Of a DNA stretch of 64,000 nt, positions 35,598-47,589 are shown piece after piece (the first letter of the stretch is position 1; each line of letters begins with the position of its first letter). The stretch comes from Exophiala sp. HKRS030. Its lineage: Eukaryota > Ascomycota > Eurotiomycetes > Chaetothyriales > Herpotrichiellaceae. The stretch is from contig JAHWDD010000003.1 of assembly GCA_023897205.1 (NCBI GenBank), positions 251,665-315,664 of the forward strand, in the 5' to 3' direction. Position numbers and translations under genes: made by a program. Under the pieces are notes generated by a model. The model was given only the letters and a program-made list of their open reading frames with translations. It was not told where the DNA came from and searched no databases.

Positions 35598-37210
35598 ATG
35601 AAGGTCAATAGTGAGAAGAGGGCAGTGGCCTGCAAGCAGGAGGTACAGATATCATCGGCGGATGTTGCAAAATCATTTGCATCTAACGTCCTGTCAACGG
35701 GCAAGTCGAAGATTCCAACTTTGATCCCTCGGGTCGACAACCCATACGACTATTCGAACCGGCAGAAATGGTTCATCACTACCATCGTCACAATTGCTGC
35801 AGCCGCGGCACCGATGGGTGCAGCCATGTTCTATCGTAAGGCTTGGTCCAGGAGAAGGAGATGCAGCGTCGAGCGAGCTAACAACTCTGCGCAGCTGCTT
35901 TGCCCAACATCTCTAAAGATTTCGAGGTCTCAAAGACCACCACAAACCTCTCCGTCGCATTGTATATGCTTTCAATGGGCATCTTTCCCCTGTGGTGGTC
36001 CTCTGTCTCCGAGAAGTCTGGGAGAAGGGTGGTCTATCTGATTTCTTTCTTTTTTAATGTCGCCTTTACGCTTGCTTGTGCATTCAGCACGAACATGGGA
36101 ATGCTGATAGGCTTCAGAGTCCTTGCTGGTGGAGCTGCCTCTTCAATGCAGTCCGTAGGTGCAGGCACGGTTGCTGATATCTGGGAATCATCTCAAAGAG
36201 GCCGTGCCATGGGAATCTACTATCTAGGACCACTGTTGGGGCCTTTGATTGCACCCATCATTGGAGGTATTCTGGCACAGCGTTTCGGATGGCGGAGTGA
36301 CTTGTGGTTCCTCACTGCTTTCGGGGCTGTGGTGTTCATGCTCGTCATCTTCGCTCTGCCGGAGACTCTGATCAAGCAAAATAGCCAGATTTCGCCACCC
36401 ACGTCGACTGACTCACCTCAAGGGCTGCCGGCTGTTTCGAGCAAATCAACAAAGACGTTTTCCAGAAGCGCTGCACAGTGGTTCCAACGTGGCTTTGTCG
36501 ACCCTTTGAGGGTAGTGCTGTACCTACAATTCCCTGCAGTCCTCATTGTGGTATATTACGCGGCTATAACATTCGGGTCCCTGTATGTCCTGAATATCTC
36601 AGTCCAGTCGGCATTCGCCGATGCACCGTACAATTTTTCGGCACTGATAATAGGCCTACTTTATGTCCCGAGCTCCTTAGGCTACGTCGCAGCATCTCTG
36701 TTGGGTGGGCCGTGGGTAGACCGAATCATGATTCGAGAAGCCATAAAAGCTGGTCGTCGTGATGCAAGTGGCCACCTGATCTATCTTCCGGAGGATAGAA
36801 TGCAAGAGAATGCATGGATATCTGCCGTAGTGTATCCCGGGTCTTTGATCTGGTATGGCTGGACCGTCCAGTACAAACTGCATTGGATCATACCATCGAT
36901 CGCCACATTCTTCTATGGTGCTGGATCAATGTTGGTTTTCAGCGCCACAACAACAATGCTGACCGAGTTCATGCCACGAAAGGCTAGCAGCGGAGTTGCT
37001 CTAAACAACCTCGTCCGGAATATCTTCAGTTGTGTTGGGGCTATTGTGGGACAGCCTTTGATTTCCAAAACGGGTCACGGATGGCTCATGACCCTGGTCG
37101 GGCTGGTTGCTTGTACCAGTGGACTCGCATGCTTGTGGATGTTGGGGAACAATGCCGATAAATGGAGAGCACACATGGACAAGAAATTGAGCAATGGGTC
37201 TCTGGAATAA
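35598..37210 (+). CDS. MFS transporter, drug:H+ antiporter type (DHA1-like)
   Basis: Twelve-span major-facilitator protein of 517 residues. Exons: 35598-35835 and 35895-37210, with a 59-nt intron (GTAAGG...GCAG) placed between FY and PALPNISKDF. Span 1 is FITTIVTIAAAAAPMGAAMFY. The loop-2 motif reads WWSSVSEKSGRR, and span 5 has YYLGPLLGPLIAPIIGGILAQ followed by FGWRSDLWF, the pattern of fungal DHA1 polyamine/drug exporters (Tpo/Flr-like). A long central loop rich in Ser/Pro/Thr separates spans 6 and 7. Gene neighbours are the hydrolase (divergent) and the Zn2Cys6 regulator (convergent, 145 bases apart), which suggests export or import of a compound handled by the cluster. Substrate unknown. 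Confidence 0.9.
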
Positions 37211-37355
37211 AATGAGCGAAATCCAGCTTTTGCTTCCTGATGCCGTACGTCGGGTCCTGCAGAATTTTCATAGTGCGAAGGAGGGAAGATGTCACGACTC
37301 AGGTGTTGGTACATGGACTTGACCTTTGCAGGCAGCATGAACACATATAACCCCT

Positions 37356-39917
37356 TCAGTACCCATCTCGGCGCCCAGCTGGACCTCGCTGCAACGGCCC
37401 CTGCGCAATGGCATTGGGAGCGTCCAGAAGCTGCATGTAGTATTCCGTGAACAGGTCGCTGACCTGATAGCTCTCAGGTCCAGACACGAGATCAATTTGT
37501 CCCCAATCCCAAGTGTCCAAGCCAAGTTCCATGGTCATGTCTTGATCTATAAATTCAGACTGATGTCCTGGCAAACTCTCATTTTGACTGGCTGAGAAGC
37601 TCAGCCCGCCAATCTGATTCCAAACGTCTGGTTGCCGTTGACCGCTGACCGCTTGTCGCGCCTCCACGCATGTCCGGGCAAGATCGTTTAGCACCCGGCA
37701 AAGCTGGAAGAGTTTATCCGCTTGGCTTGACAAACCTTTCCATGGTTCCAAAGATGTCATGAAGCGCTCGATAAGCTGAAGATCTTCAATCGCAGACCCT
37801 TCGACACCATGGCAAAAAAGAACAATGAATGGTATAAAGGGCTGAAACAAGATGATCCTGTTCCGAAAAGAAGAAAGGGTGGTTAGTGATGATAGACATA
37901 CACGACCAGATCTACCTGACAGATTTTAAGACTTACCAGTGCATATATGCTGTTGCCAACGTCGGAGATTTCTCGACAAGCTCGATACATTCAAGGTGTA
38001 CGTGCATTGCCTCCCTGGCCATTTCGATACAATCATCGGAGAAGGTTCTTGAGACGCTTCGTGAGACACCGTCAGGGATTGGAGGGATCGAGCGATAGAT
38101 GAGAGTCAGAGTCGATAACATAGCTAACTCATCCGACATGGACAACATTGTGGCAATCTCAATGCCTTTGCCAGCAGCGTTATGGCGAGCTCTTTCCCGT
38201 TCTTCGTTCATCTTCTTCACCCTCGCCCGGAGGATGCCCGCACATCTCTGTGCTGTCTCCTTTCGCTGCTCAACATGCCGAGCCAACCCGGCTGGACTAT
38301 ACAATTCCTCATATATCTTTCCTTGAACTTCTGCATGCACCATGAAATTGTGAATGGTTTCTCTGTGGCATTCAAACTCTCCTAGGTGTTCGAGCTGTCG
38401 TGGTAGAGTAATCTCATAATCTTGAAGGATCGGCGGACGTCCTAATCGAAGAGCCAAAGCCCTGTCCAGAATATAAGCGAGCCAGAAAAGCACTGCTCTC
38501 TGCCTTCTCACATCGTCGTTTTCTCCGGGTTGGTTTGTGGCTCTATGATAACCTAGAGTCAAGCACAACTGACAGGCTGCGGTATTGAGGCGCCACGCGA
38601 GAGACGGTTTAGAAATTTCGATGGCATAACTGGCGCCCATCACGAGGGCAATTACATTCTCGCGCTGTGCTGGTAAGAGCAGGTTCAAATGAGCCAAGAC
38701 TGTCTCCAGATTATCCCGGCAGATGTTGAGATGAGCTTGATGACTGGCAATCAATCCTTCGTCACCTGAATGTCGCGCGAGAACCATTTTCTCCTGCAAA
38801 ATAAAGTACAATCCGGCATTGGCGATCACAAATGTGGCTTGTGTGAAGGTGTCGGTCGCGAAATAGATATTGCGGCACTGTTCGGTAAAGTACTCGATAT
38901 TACCAAAAACACAGATCAATGTAAAGGTCAGGGGCACCTTTTTCTTAAGTTCGCGGAGGATGGGCAATATGAATTCCAAGGGAGGCATGGGCAAGTTCCC
39001 AAGCCCATCTTGGCCCAAAGGCTTCTCATGAGCAAAGTGATCATCATCCTTTGTTTTCTGCATCTGCAGAAGCTCGTGTAAAGCAGCCATAGCTGCCCTG
39101 AGTTTCGGTCCAGCGTCCCTATAGGAACGGTGTTGAACAGCATGATCAACAAAGGTGCTGGCGAAGGCTGCGTGGGCAGTTATAGAGCTATCGCCTTCGA
39201 AGCCCGGTCCTTGAGCATCGAAGCAGGTACTTTTACCCTTGGTAGAAAGCAAGCTCTCAACCGAATAGCTCCTTGAGTGCTTTTCAGAAGGCCGTGTCGC
39301 CTTTGCTGATGTCGGCAGTTCTGGGGAGGCGTTTGATGGGTTTGCATGTAGAACAGACTCGATTCGCCGCTGAGCCTGAGAAAGGGTGTGAAGACCCTTT
39401 TCAATTCTGGAGAGGCCATGCTCGATCTGATCGATCTTCCTTTCGCTACAAATCTCAGTGTATCAGCATATGATTCTATCCAGTGGCGCCACATTGGAAC
39501 TTGAAACAAGTCACGCAGCACAACCTATACAGCCAGCAACTTAAGACCTATGTAGGCCTTGAGACAACATACTACTGAGTTGAGATCAAAATACGCTGCC
39601 TTGGCTCTCTGGTCTTCTGGCCAGTGCTTGTGAAGGAGCAATGTTGGCCTATGGTCGAACAATGGGCACAGGGAACATGTCTATTACATCGTATCTGCTG
39701 GCGGTCAGTAATGCTTCAAGTTGGAGTATTCTTCGAGCTCGAGTGTCGACTTGCTTTTCTCACTCGACATTGGTCGCACTGGAAACAGAGTTAGTGTGTC
39801 AATACGTAGTACATTTGCAACGCAACAAGAAGGAAGGGATTCACTACTTACAGCGCGTCTCACCACGTCCCCAAATATTGTTGGCGCCGTCATCTCGGTA
39901 TGCGGCTCTGCTGACAT
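37356..39917 (-). CDS. Zn2Cys6 transcription factor with fungal-specific TF domain
   Basis: Zinc-cluster regulator of about 740 residues. Minus-strand exons: 39917-39852, 39778-39755, 39694-39573, 39445-37937 and 37857-37356. The zinc cluster is assembled from exons 1-3: RRA, then CDQCRVRK, then IRCNRHVPCAHCSTIGQHC, giving C-x2-C-x6-C-x5-C-x2-C-x6-C. The 24-nt exon 2 is followed by an intron with donor GCAAGT, branch point TTACTGACCG and acceptor CAGCAG: a GC-AG intron, since no GT donor gives the correct spacing. A coiled linker follows (YERKIDQIEHGLSRIEKGL). The middle homology region carries the usual AWRLNTAACQLCLTLGYH then WLAYILDRALALRLGRPP pattern. It may regulate the neighbouring MFS gene, though this is only inferred from position. 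Confidence 0.85.
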
Positions 39918-42133
39918 AATGTCGGGTATTCCACGTGATCGTCATAGGTCGCAATACACTGGCGATGCCAAATGGATAAAGCTACTCAGTAGTGTCCTCA
40001 ATGAATACCCCGTACCCATACCTTCGTGCTTGCAGAAGACCTAATATGAAGCTGGCAGCGTGTGCAACAGCATGGCCAAGTATTTATCGCAAGCCGCGGA
40101 GAGCCGTTGATAAGAGAGGGAGGCTGTCATTCGTCGCTTGTAGCGGATTTTGAGGATCCATTTCACTGGCATATCAGAGTAAAGATAAGGCCATAAGTCA
40201 CACCCTCATCTAAAAGTTCCGGCAATCAATGCAGAATGGAGTAGCGAGGACGAGCACAGTCAAACTTACATTGTACTCCGTAGTATTGATATACAGACGA
40301 TGTTTCAAGGCGTCCTCCGGACATGCTCCCCGGCCTCCATGATTGGTGCTGAGTGTCCTTACGCTGATGGTCATATACTACAATTGTCCCAACACTAAAA
40401 GTACTCGTACGGGACACTGATTTCTTCTCTTTCGTCTTTCGTGGATACTAGGTACCTGCCTAGGTATTCTGGGCGATAGGTATTACGCACACCCATCTCT
40501 GCATTACGCACAATGCTATACTTATTGGAGTACCCCCCAATGGCCAATTTTCGAACCAATCTGAGTTAAATAGTAATCGGACAAAACACAAATAAATCAA
40601 GAGACATGCTTAAGGATAATGGGAATGGCGAGCACCGAGACATTAATAAGGGCAGTAATAATAGTGGTTGTGACTCTTAGGAACATTGGTTCAAGACTGA
40701 AGAGCTGAGGTTTGGCCGGGTCCAACGTGTCAAGTCAAAATAAATTGCGCGCAGATTCTGAACAAGGGTTCAATGATAACAATGACATGGTGAAGGCTCG
40801 TGAAGCCATGTGGCTTTCGGCAAACCACGCTGAGGATATGTGAGATTGGCTTCTTGTCCATACAGATACGTAGTTGGCGCGCTTAGTTTGTGAACGACAG
40901 CGGCACGACGGCGAATTATGGGTGGAAGAAAAAGGGGCATTGAACCCCCCAATGAAAAGTCAAACTAGGTGACTTTGGAGAACACTAGGTGCCCAACATG
41001 CCTAAACTACCAGGTACATCCTGGGGACTTGTTAGGCATATGTAGGCTCAGAGAATGATTATTAACCCCCCCTACTTCGGTATTCTGTAGTGGAAATCAG
41101 GTACTCCAGAAGTGCCAGGAAAATAGGCGGTACAGGAATAACAAGTGCATTGCAACAATACGAGCTTTTATTGCTCGGAACACACGTACAAACAGTACAG
41201 ACTATTACTAACAATAGAGAGCACAGTGTCCGTATTATGTCGTGTCGCGCTCGCCACCATGACAATGTTATTTATTGACCTGCAGATCTTCTTGTGGCAT
41301 GGGATTTGGTACTAAGAAGCCCATCCCTGTCCCTCCCCTTCTCCCCAGCGAGCGCTGCGGAATTTGTGCATCGCCTTTCCCAGTCTCCCTGACGAATGCT
41401 TGTATCCCATTCTCTGTATTATCAATTTTGTGCCTGGCATCTGTAACACCATCCACTATTCTTAGATCCTGTTGGCGGCTGAGGTCACAAGAGCACTGCA
41501 TTGTGTATACTTACCTCAGTACCTACTTACAAAGACCCAAGGCATCCTACGCCAACAGTCAGCCCGCCCCCGGCGTTCAAGAAAAAGAAACGGAGTATCC
41601 ATAGCTGTACTAACCGTCGGCAAAATAGCACGACAGCGCATCGGCATCCGCAGTGGCTGCCGAATACCAAATAAACTGGCCTCTCCATTGACTCCGTACT
41701 TTCGCCTTGCCAAGTGCCCTGAGCGATTGTGGCATCCAACACAGCAGCCGGTGAAGCACTGTCATTCACCACGCGACCTGCGTTTCTTGTACAACAATTC
41801 TGCGCCCATCTAAACCTCATTGTCCAGCTTTCCTCCCAGTCATTCCTTTGTAACAGTAGGTGAGTCTACACACGCACCCACCTGATGCGCCTCGCGAGGA
41901 GAATTCACACTTGTTCTGCCTCGCAACCGAACATCTACGCTTATTCAAGAGACTGACTGTCGATGGTTCTTCAGCGCTGGAACGCCATTCTATGTCTCAC
42001 TCAGTCCTCACTTCACGAGTTACGACTGTCCACGGCCTGTTATATTTCGACCACTTTCCTCCGCCTCTGTACCACCACTAACTGCCTCTCCTGACCAACC
42101 GCGACCGATCGCATCGACGTCAACATTGCGAAG
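39918..42133. other. gene-free region with a mutated repeat copy
   Basis: More than 2 kb without a supported gene. It holds repeat copy B (40470-40690), a TACTCCGTA palindrome at 40274-40282, TGCCTAGGTA near 40458 and a pyrimidine-rich leader of the SAPS gene after about 41800. Open frames are short. The stretch may be a decayed transposon remnant, but nothing beyond copy B is recognisable. Confidence 0.5.
40470..40690 (+). repeat. degenerate copy B of the TIR repeat, with RIP-like changes
   Basis: The left edge reads GGTATTACGCACACCC followed by TCTCTGCATTACGCAC, almost the same as the left terminus of 57594-57874. Downstream it follows the coding side of that element: TGGAGTACCCCCCAA, then CGAGCACCGAGACATTAATAA. 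Its frame ends in EHRDINKGSNNSGCDS and a stop. Compared with the 57.7 kb copy, GAAATGGTGGCC has become AAATAGTAATC, which adds stop codons. Confidence 0.65.
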
Positions 42134-45100
42134 ATGTTTTGGCGCTTTGGAGGTTACTCCAATATCTCAACAATCGACACCCTCCTTGACAAACCCAATG
42201 TGAAGCTCGAAGATTTGCTGGAAGAGTCGGATCTAATTCAAGAACTCAAATCCCACCACACAAAATTGATCGAGTTCCTCCGTGAGGATGCCCATCTCCA
42301 CACCCTGCTGCAATATGTTATAACTCCGGGTCCCTCTACCGATGAGTTCGACGAGGATGAAAAGGGCAAGGATCCAGTTATGGAGGATGAACAGGAGAAC
42401 AACGATGATGAAGAGCAAGAGAAGGCGGAGAAGAGACGACTGAAATACGCCTTTGTCGCCTGCGAGATTCTCTCCTGTGAAACATGGTCGATTACTGAAT
42501 CCATCATGGCCAACACGCCGTACCTGGTTGAATTCTGGGACTTTTTGCGTCGACCAGCTCCATTGGACCCTCTTCAAGCCGGCTACTTCACCAAAGTCAA
42601 TGAGACTCTACTGGAAAAGAAGACGGAAGACATGCTGGATTTTTTCCGATCCCTCCCTGGCATTGTTCCCGCTATCCTTCAACACGTGGACTGCCCCATG
42701 GTGATGGACCTGTTGCTCAAAATCATCAGCTTGGAAAAGTCAGATGGCGGAGCAGGCATTGTCGATTGGCTGCATGATCAAGATCTTGTTCCCATGCTGC
42801 TGTCGAATCTCTCTCCAGAGTGCAACTCGTCCACTCAGACTTCTGCTGGTGACTTTCTCAAAGCCATAATTACGATATCGGCAAATGCTGCACAGGACCA
42901 GCAGTCTTGTATAGGCCCAAACAGCCTGACTCGACAACTTGTATCGGAGAAATGTATTTCCCAGCTTATCTCCTACATGCTTAAGGGCGGCAATCCTCTC
43001 ACCGTTGGTGTTGGCATCGTCATTGAAGTCATTCGGAAGAACAATTCTGACTACGATCCGGATCAAGGACATAGCACTGATACTCCTCCCACGAACCACG
43101 ACCCCATCTATCTTGGTACTCTGCTGAGGCTGTTCGCTCAACACGTGCCTGACTTTACAGAACTTATCCTCAGTTCGAAACATACTGTCACGAAAGGCGA
43201 AATCACGACCATCGAGGAGAGAGGTGTGCTGAAATCTGCATGGGGCACTCACATTGAACCTTTGGGTTTTGACCGATTCAAGACGTGCGAACTGATGGCA
43301 GAGCTTCTGCATTGCAGCAACATGGGTCTGTTGAACGAGCCTGGAAGCGAAGAGATCATTAGAGAGCGAGATACGGAGAGGGAGCGATTGAGAGAACAAG
43401 GAGCCTTCCTGACTCACAAACAGTCCGAAGATTCCGCTGTCGACATTTCGGTCTCCTCCTCGCGCTTCGAGAACGCATTCACCACTTCTGCGTCAGCTTC
43501 AACCGAAGAGCTCCGCATTGCTAATCTCGGAGATGAAGATGGCTTTGAGAAGGTTGCAGTTGCAGACGCAACCGAAGCTCCAAAAGAAGGCATCAAGAGC
43601 TTTGAACATGTATCAACAAAAGAGTCTACAACCTCGACTGAAAATCTGGATGAAACAGTGCGACGAATGAGTCTCGACAACCCCGAAGACACCGTCATGA
43701 CATCCCCCCCAAATGAGCCCGAAGCGAATGTCCCTGAACACCCCGACGACAAGCCTGCGCCTCTGTTTTCATCTGATCCTAATAAAACACCGACGGCCAA
43801 CAGTCCCGAACCTCAGACAAGCCCAAATGCCACGAAACAGGCGGCTCACACCAATCAACCGGAGGGTGACTCGTTTCAGACCGCTCAAGACGACACCATG
43901 CATAATTTGCTGCTAGAGCAGGACGCTGAATCACCAGTTGTTGGAGACTACCTCAAGATCATGTTCATCGAGAACAAGGTGGTGCCCACGATCTTGGTAC
44001 GTTGGTTTCCCCTTCTTAGTACAACACTAACATCGCCGCAGTCTTTCTTTTTCCGCTTTCCGTGGAACAACTTCCTTCACAACGTAGTCTACGATGTTGT
44101 CCAGCAGGTCTTTAATGGTCCTATGGACCGAGGACATAATCGCCTAGTTGCCTTTGATCTCTTCGAAACTGGCCGCATCACAGATGCTATTATTGAAGGC
44201 CAGCGACGAAGCGATGAGGAGCAACAGAGCAAGAATATGCGGCTTGGCTACATGGGTCATCTCACACTAGTGGCCGAAGAAGTCGTCAAATTCGGCGAGC
44301 GACACCCCCGAGAACTTCTGTCCCCGACTGTTCAGGACTATATTTACTCCCAGGCGTGGGAAGAATACGTTACTAAAACGTTGGCCGAAACCAGAGAGCG
44401 TGACAACGCAATCCTCGGCGGCTTCCGACCTGACAATGGGCTCGGACCGAGACAAGCTGTGTTGAGCGCCGTTAATGCAGGACAGAGTTTCGGTGCATCG
44501 AGTGGCCTGGCTGCTGCCGGACTTGGTGGTCAACCTTTAGACAGTATTGACCTGTCGAATAATGGAAGCGCCACTAGTGCAGGTTACAATTCCAATGGTT
44601 CGCTCTCTAGTGGCTTTGGGAGCTCATCAGATGATGATGATGAGGATATGGATGATGCAGAGGAGGATGAGCATCGCCAGCTGGCAGCTGCTGATTCGGG
44701 TCTGACGGAAAATGTGAGTGTGACGAATAAACGACGACTGTTTATTTTTTAGGCTAATAATGCAGTCTGACCAGCCCGTTCCCTTGTTACCACCTCCGCC
44801 AGCACCACTAAACATCGAACCATCGCGTGCCCGTCGACGGTTGGCCGATCGTCTAGCGAGACACAGGCAAGAGGCTGAACAGGAAGTGGCCGCTTCGGAG
44901 TTTGGGTCCGAAGCAGATGACCCATTCGCTGCGTTGGGCAACGATGAAAGAGACCCCTTCTCACTGGATGAAGAGGAGCAAGACATTACTACGTTCGGAA
45001 AGCGCAAGGCTGAAGGAGCCAGTCACGATTTCTCGGTTAGTCGGGGACTGACAAGCTTGTTTGCGCCCAGCAGAGGCTCGTCACATGATGACTTCGAAGG

Positions 45101-45437
45101 GTCATTAGACGATTCATCATCTGATACAGGCTCCGACGTTGACCCCGAGAACCCGCCTCTAGAGGCTCGAACGAGTCTGGAACGGCGACCTCTGGAAGTT
45201 TTCGAAGATGAAGAAATGGGAGAAATGGTGGCCCCGACAGACGGCAGTAACAGCTCTGACGAGGAGGTACTGAGCCCGTTGGAAAAGGCCAAGTTGGGCC
45301 GTGCCTTTGGGATGAATGACCCTGACGAGCAGGACTCCGAGTTCGCAGGTCAGGATGATCATGACGATGACGACGATGGTGACCAACTTATTGAAATTGC
45401 AATGCCGGCGAGTTCAAAGAGAAAGTCGAGGGGTTGA
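42134..45437 (+). CDS. SIT4 phosphatase-associated protein (SAPS family)
   Basis: Cytoplasmic regulatory subunit of a PP6/Sit4-type phosphatase (Sap185/190 family), about 1068 residues. Exons: 42134-43996, 44042-44713 and 44766-45437. The N-terminal start MFWRFGGYSNISTIDTLLDK and the helical-repeat stretch AFVACEILSCETWSITESIM are typical. The core continues with FFFRFPWNNFLHNVVYDVVQQ, which only becomes contiguous after removal of a 45-nt intron that is in frame and free of stops. Later exons are acidic, with a serine/aspartate-rich end. Intron 2 (52 nt) ends at 44765; an earlier TAG acceptor would run into a stop. The long central region (residues ~430-600) is Thr/Ser/Pro-rich and disordered. 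Confidence 0.9.
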
Positions 45438-45998
45438 GAGAACCTCTTGCCCTCCTCAATGGATCCGAGTCTCGATGCCGGCTCGATAATTTTGTGTCAC
45501 AGCCAGTGTCAAGAGCCTGGGATCCAATCTGCTCGAGGGAAGAACAAGCGACGATCGCGACCGGGGAACATGGGCTATTCAGCTCCCCGTCCAAATCAAC
45601 AACAGCACCTGTACCATAAGCGATGTAATCTGATACCCGATACCCATCCTCACCCACCCCATCATCACCACCAACAACATGCTGTGTTAATCAGCGATGG
45701 CGACAGAGAAACGAGATGAAACAACAGACAGACGACAGACGAAGAAGAAGCATGGTCATGGTTTAGATTAGAACCAGAGCTGGCCGCCATACATGCGACA
45801 TATTGGAAAGGTTATGGCCTGGAAGTAATGTCTTGTACTCTCGAGGGGTGATGTCTCTCGAGCATAGATGGATGTTCTTTTCCGAGAACGAACCTCGATT
45901 GAAACGAGGAAACGGTCCTGCCAGCCACAGCCCATGCAGCGTGGAGATGTGCACTCTGCAGAACAAGAAAAAGGCTGAGCGGATATGTACAATAGGGG

Positions 45999-46036
<38 letters not shown>

Positions 46037-46173
46037 GTGTACTACAGAACAGCACAGATCAATCTATTACGTTGATGGAATTTCTTCATTCTTTGCCAAT
46101 GCTGTCTAGTGTGTCTGGTATTTCCTTCCGTATCCCAGAAGAAACCTTGCGAATCGTTAAAGCTGTGACTTTA
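45438..46173. other. intergenic region with (GA)n microsatellite
   Basis: The spacer between the SAPS gene and the minus-strand phosphatase gene holds both 3' ends and a dinucleotide run at 46001-46032. No coding frame of note. Confidence 0.6.
46001..46032 (+). repeat. (AG)16 microsatellite
   Basis: Sixteen uninterrupted AG units lie in the intergenic DNA between two convergent genes. Confidence 0.9.
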
Positions 46174-46923
46174 CTATACAACGCCTTCTTCTCCTTCTTC
46201 GACATCCTGCTGATTCAGGAGGTCCTTTTTGGTTATTCCTCTCCTCCTTCTCCACTCCCAAACGCCGGCGTCTACTTCTTCCTTTGTCACTCCGTCCCTT
46301 ACCAACCAAAAAGTCACTCCCAGTTCTGTCTCGACGTTTCGATTTCGAGATTCGTCGTCGAAAAAGAGCATGTCTTGGTAAGGGACGGCGTTACTCCCGC
46401 CGCTCTGTTTACCGGTCGCGGTTTGTATTCGACGAAAATGTGTGGTCTTGCTTCCAGGGTAAATTTGGGAATGTGTAAAAAAGTCTATGGCTCGAAGTGG
46501 TTTTGTAGATTGGAGTTTTCTCGTCGAGTCATTACCGGACATATCAGTGGTAGTGGTGGTCGAGGAGGGAACGTGAAGACCACGTAACATGTCCATGGCC
46601 AAATCTGGAGCGTGGGTTCGACTTGCCAACGACAAGGTGATGCCACGGTCTCTGCCGGCCGCCAGGATTGACGGAACGTCATTGTAAAAGGAAAAAGATT
46701 CGCCCCATCGGTCGAGCATGCGGGTGTTGTGTTGAGGGTGGGGGTTGGCTGGTTTGACGGGAGCAGAGACATGGGTGTCCACCCAGAACGGCCACAAGGT
46801 GTAGTCCAGGTCGAACACGATGAGGGTGGGAAGCGGGAGGGAGTCGGTGAATGTCGAAGGAGCGGCGGCGGAGGGAGGGAGAGGAGGCAGGGTTGTTTGG
46901 GACTTTTGTTTGGAGCGAGGCAT
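46174..46923 (-). CDS. MDP-1-type HAD-superfamily phosphatase
   Basis: Single-exon, 249-residue protein of the magnesium-dependent phosphatase-1 group of the HAD superfamily, which dephosphorylates proteins or glycation products in vitro. The catalytic motif is FDLDYTLWPFWVDTHV (nucleophile D38, acid D40). A threonine/arginine-bearing helix follows (SLASRTHAPDLAMDML), then the KTTHFRRIQ lysine motif and the metal-binding motif LFFDDESRN. A Ser/Thr-rich insertion sits between motifs 1 and 2. The frame stays open upstream to 47031, but the ATG at 46923 was preferred because the extension is merely hydrophobic and lacks conservation marks. The C-terminus is acidic. Confidence 0.85.
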   Translation of the reverse strand: MPRSKQKSQTTLPPLPPSAAAPSTFTDSLPLPTLIVFDLDYTLWPFWVDTHVSAPVKPANPHPQHNTRMLDRWGESFSFYNDVPSILAAGRDRGITLSLASRTHAPDLAMDMLRGLHVPSSTTTTTDMSGNDSTRKLQSTKPLRAIDFFTHSQIYPGSKTTHFRRIQTATGKQSGGSNAVPYQDMLFFDDESRNRNVETELGVTFWLVRDGVTKEEVDAGVWEWRRRRGITKKDLLNQQDVEEGEEGVV

Positions 46924-47589
46924 TGTCGGAGGAGGATTTAGGCGATGAGAAGGAATAAAACAACTGAGAAAACAGAAGAGAACAAAGTAGACTGTAGAGG
47001 ATACAGGATGGAAGGAGAAGGAGAGGGACACTAACGTCCAGAATCAATGACAATACAGAATAAAGATCCAGAAATATTTGGGTTGTTGCGGCTGCGCATG
47101 ACGACGGCAAGGCAACTTTTTGAGATATCGATATACGGACTAGACGAGGCTGAGGCCTACAAGGCTGAGATCAAGCCTCGTCACGTGGGTGATCGATCAA
47201 CAGGGCCACCATCTTTGTGTGATTACTAGATGACGGCATACATATGGCTATGTATTGAGGACACTTGCATTCTCTTACACCGATCTTTGCACATGGACGA
47301 GATATCATTCTCCAAACGAGGCTGTTGGCTTCTGAATTACGTGATTGGCCCATGTAGATTTCTCACCCGAGGAAAGACGGTCACGGAGATAACGAAGTAA
47401 AAAGACGGAGTCGGGCCCGATACTCGTTCATAAGTAAAAGCGTCATACAATAATTTTTCCCCCAGGCAGTTATTAGTAGTTCAATGTCGGTTTTACTTGC
47501 ACGACCATGTGTGCACACGATCTTTCCCTTTGTTGAGATGCTGCCGTGAAACTGTCCTTTCTTCTGTCCTGACCTCTCTCTATCTTCTC
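46924..47589. promoter_or_regulatory. divergent promoter region of the phosphatase and ABC1K genes
   Basis: 666 bases between divergent ATGs, with no supported frame. Contains the leaders of both genes. Confidence 0.5.
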
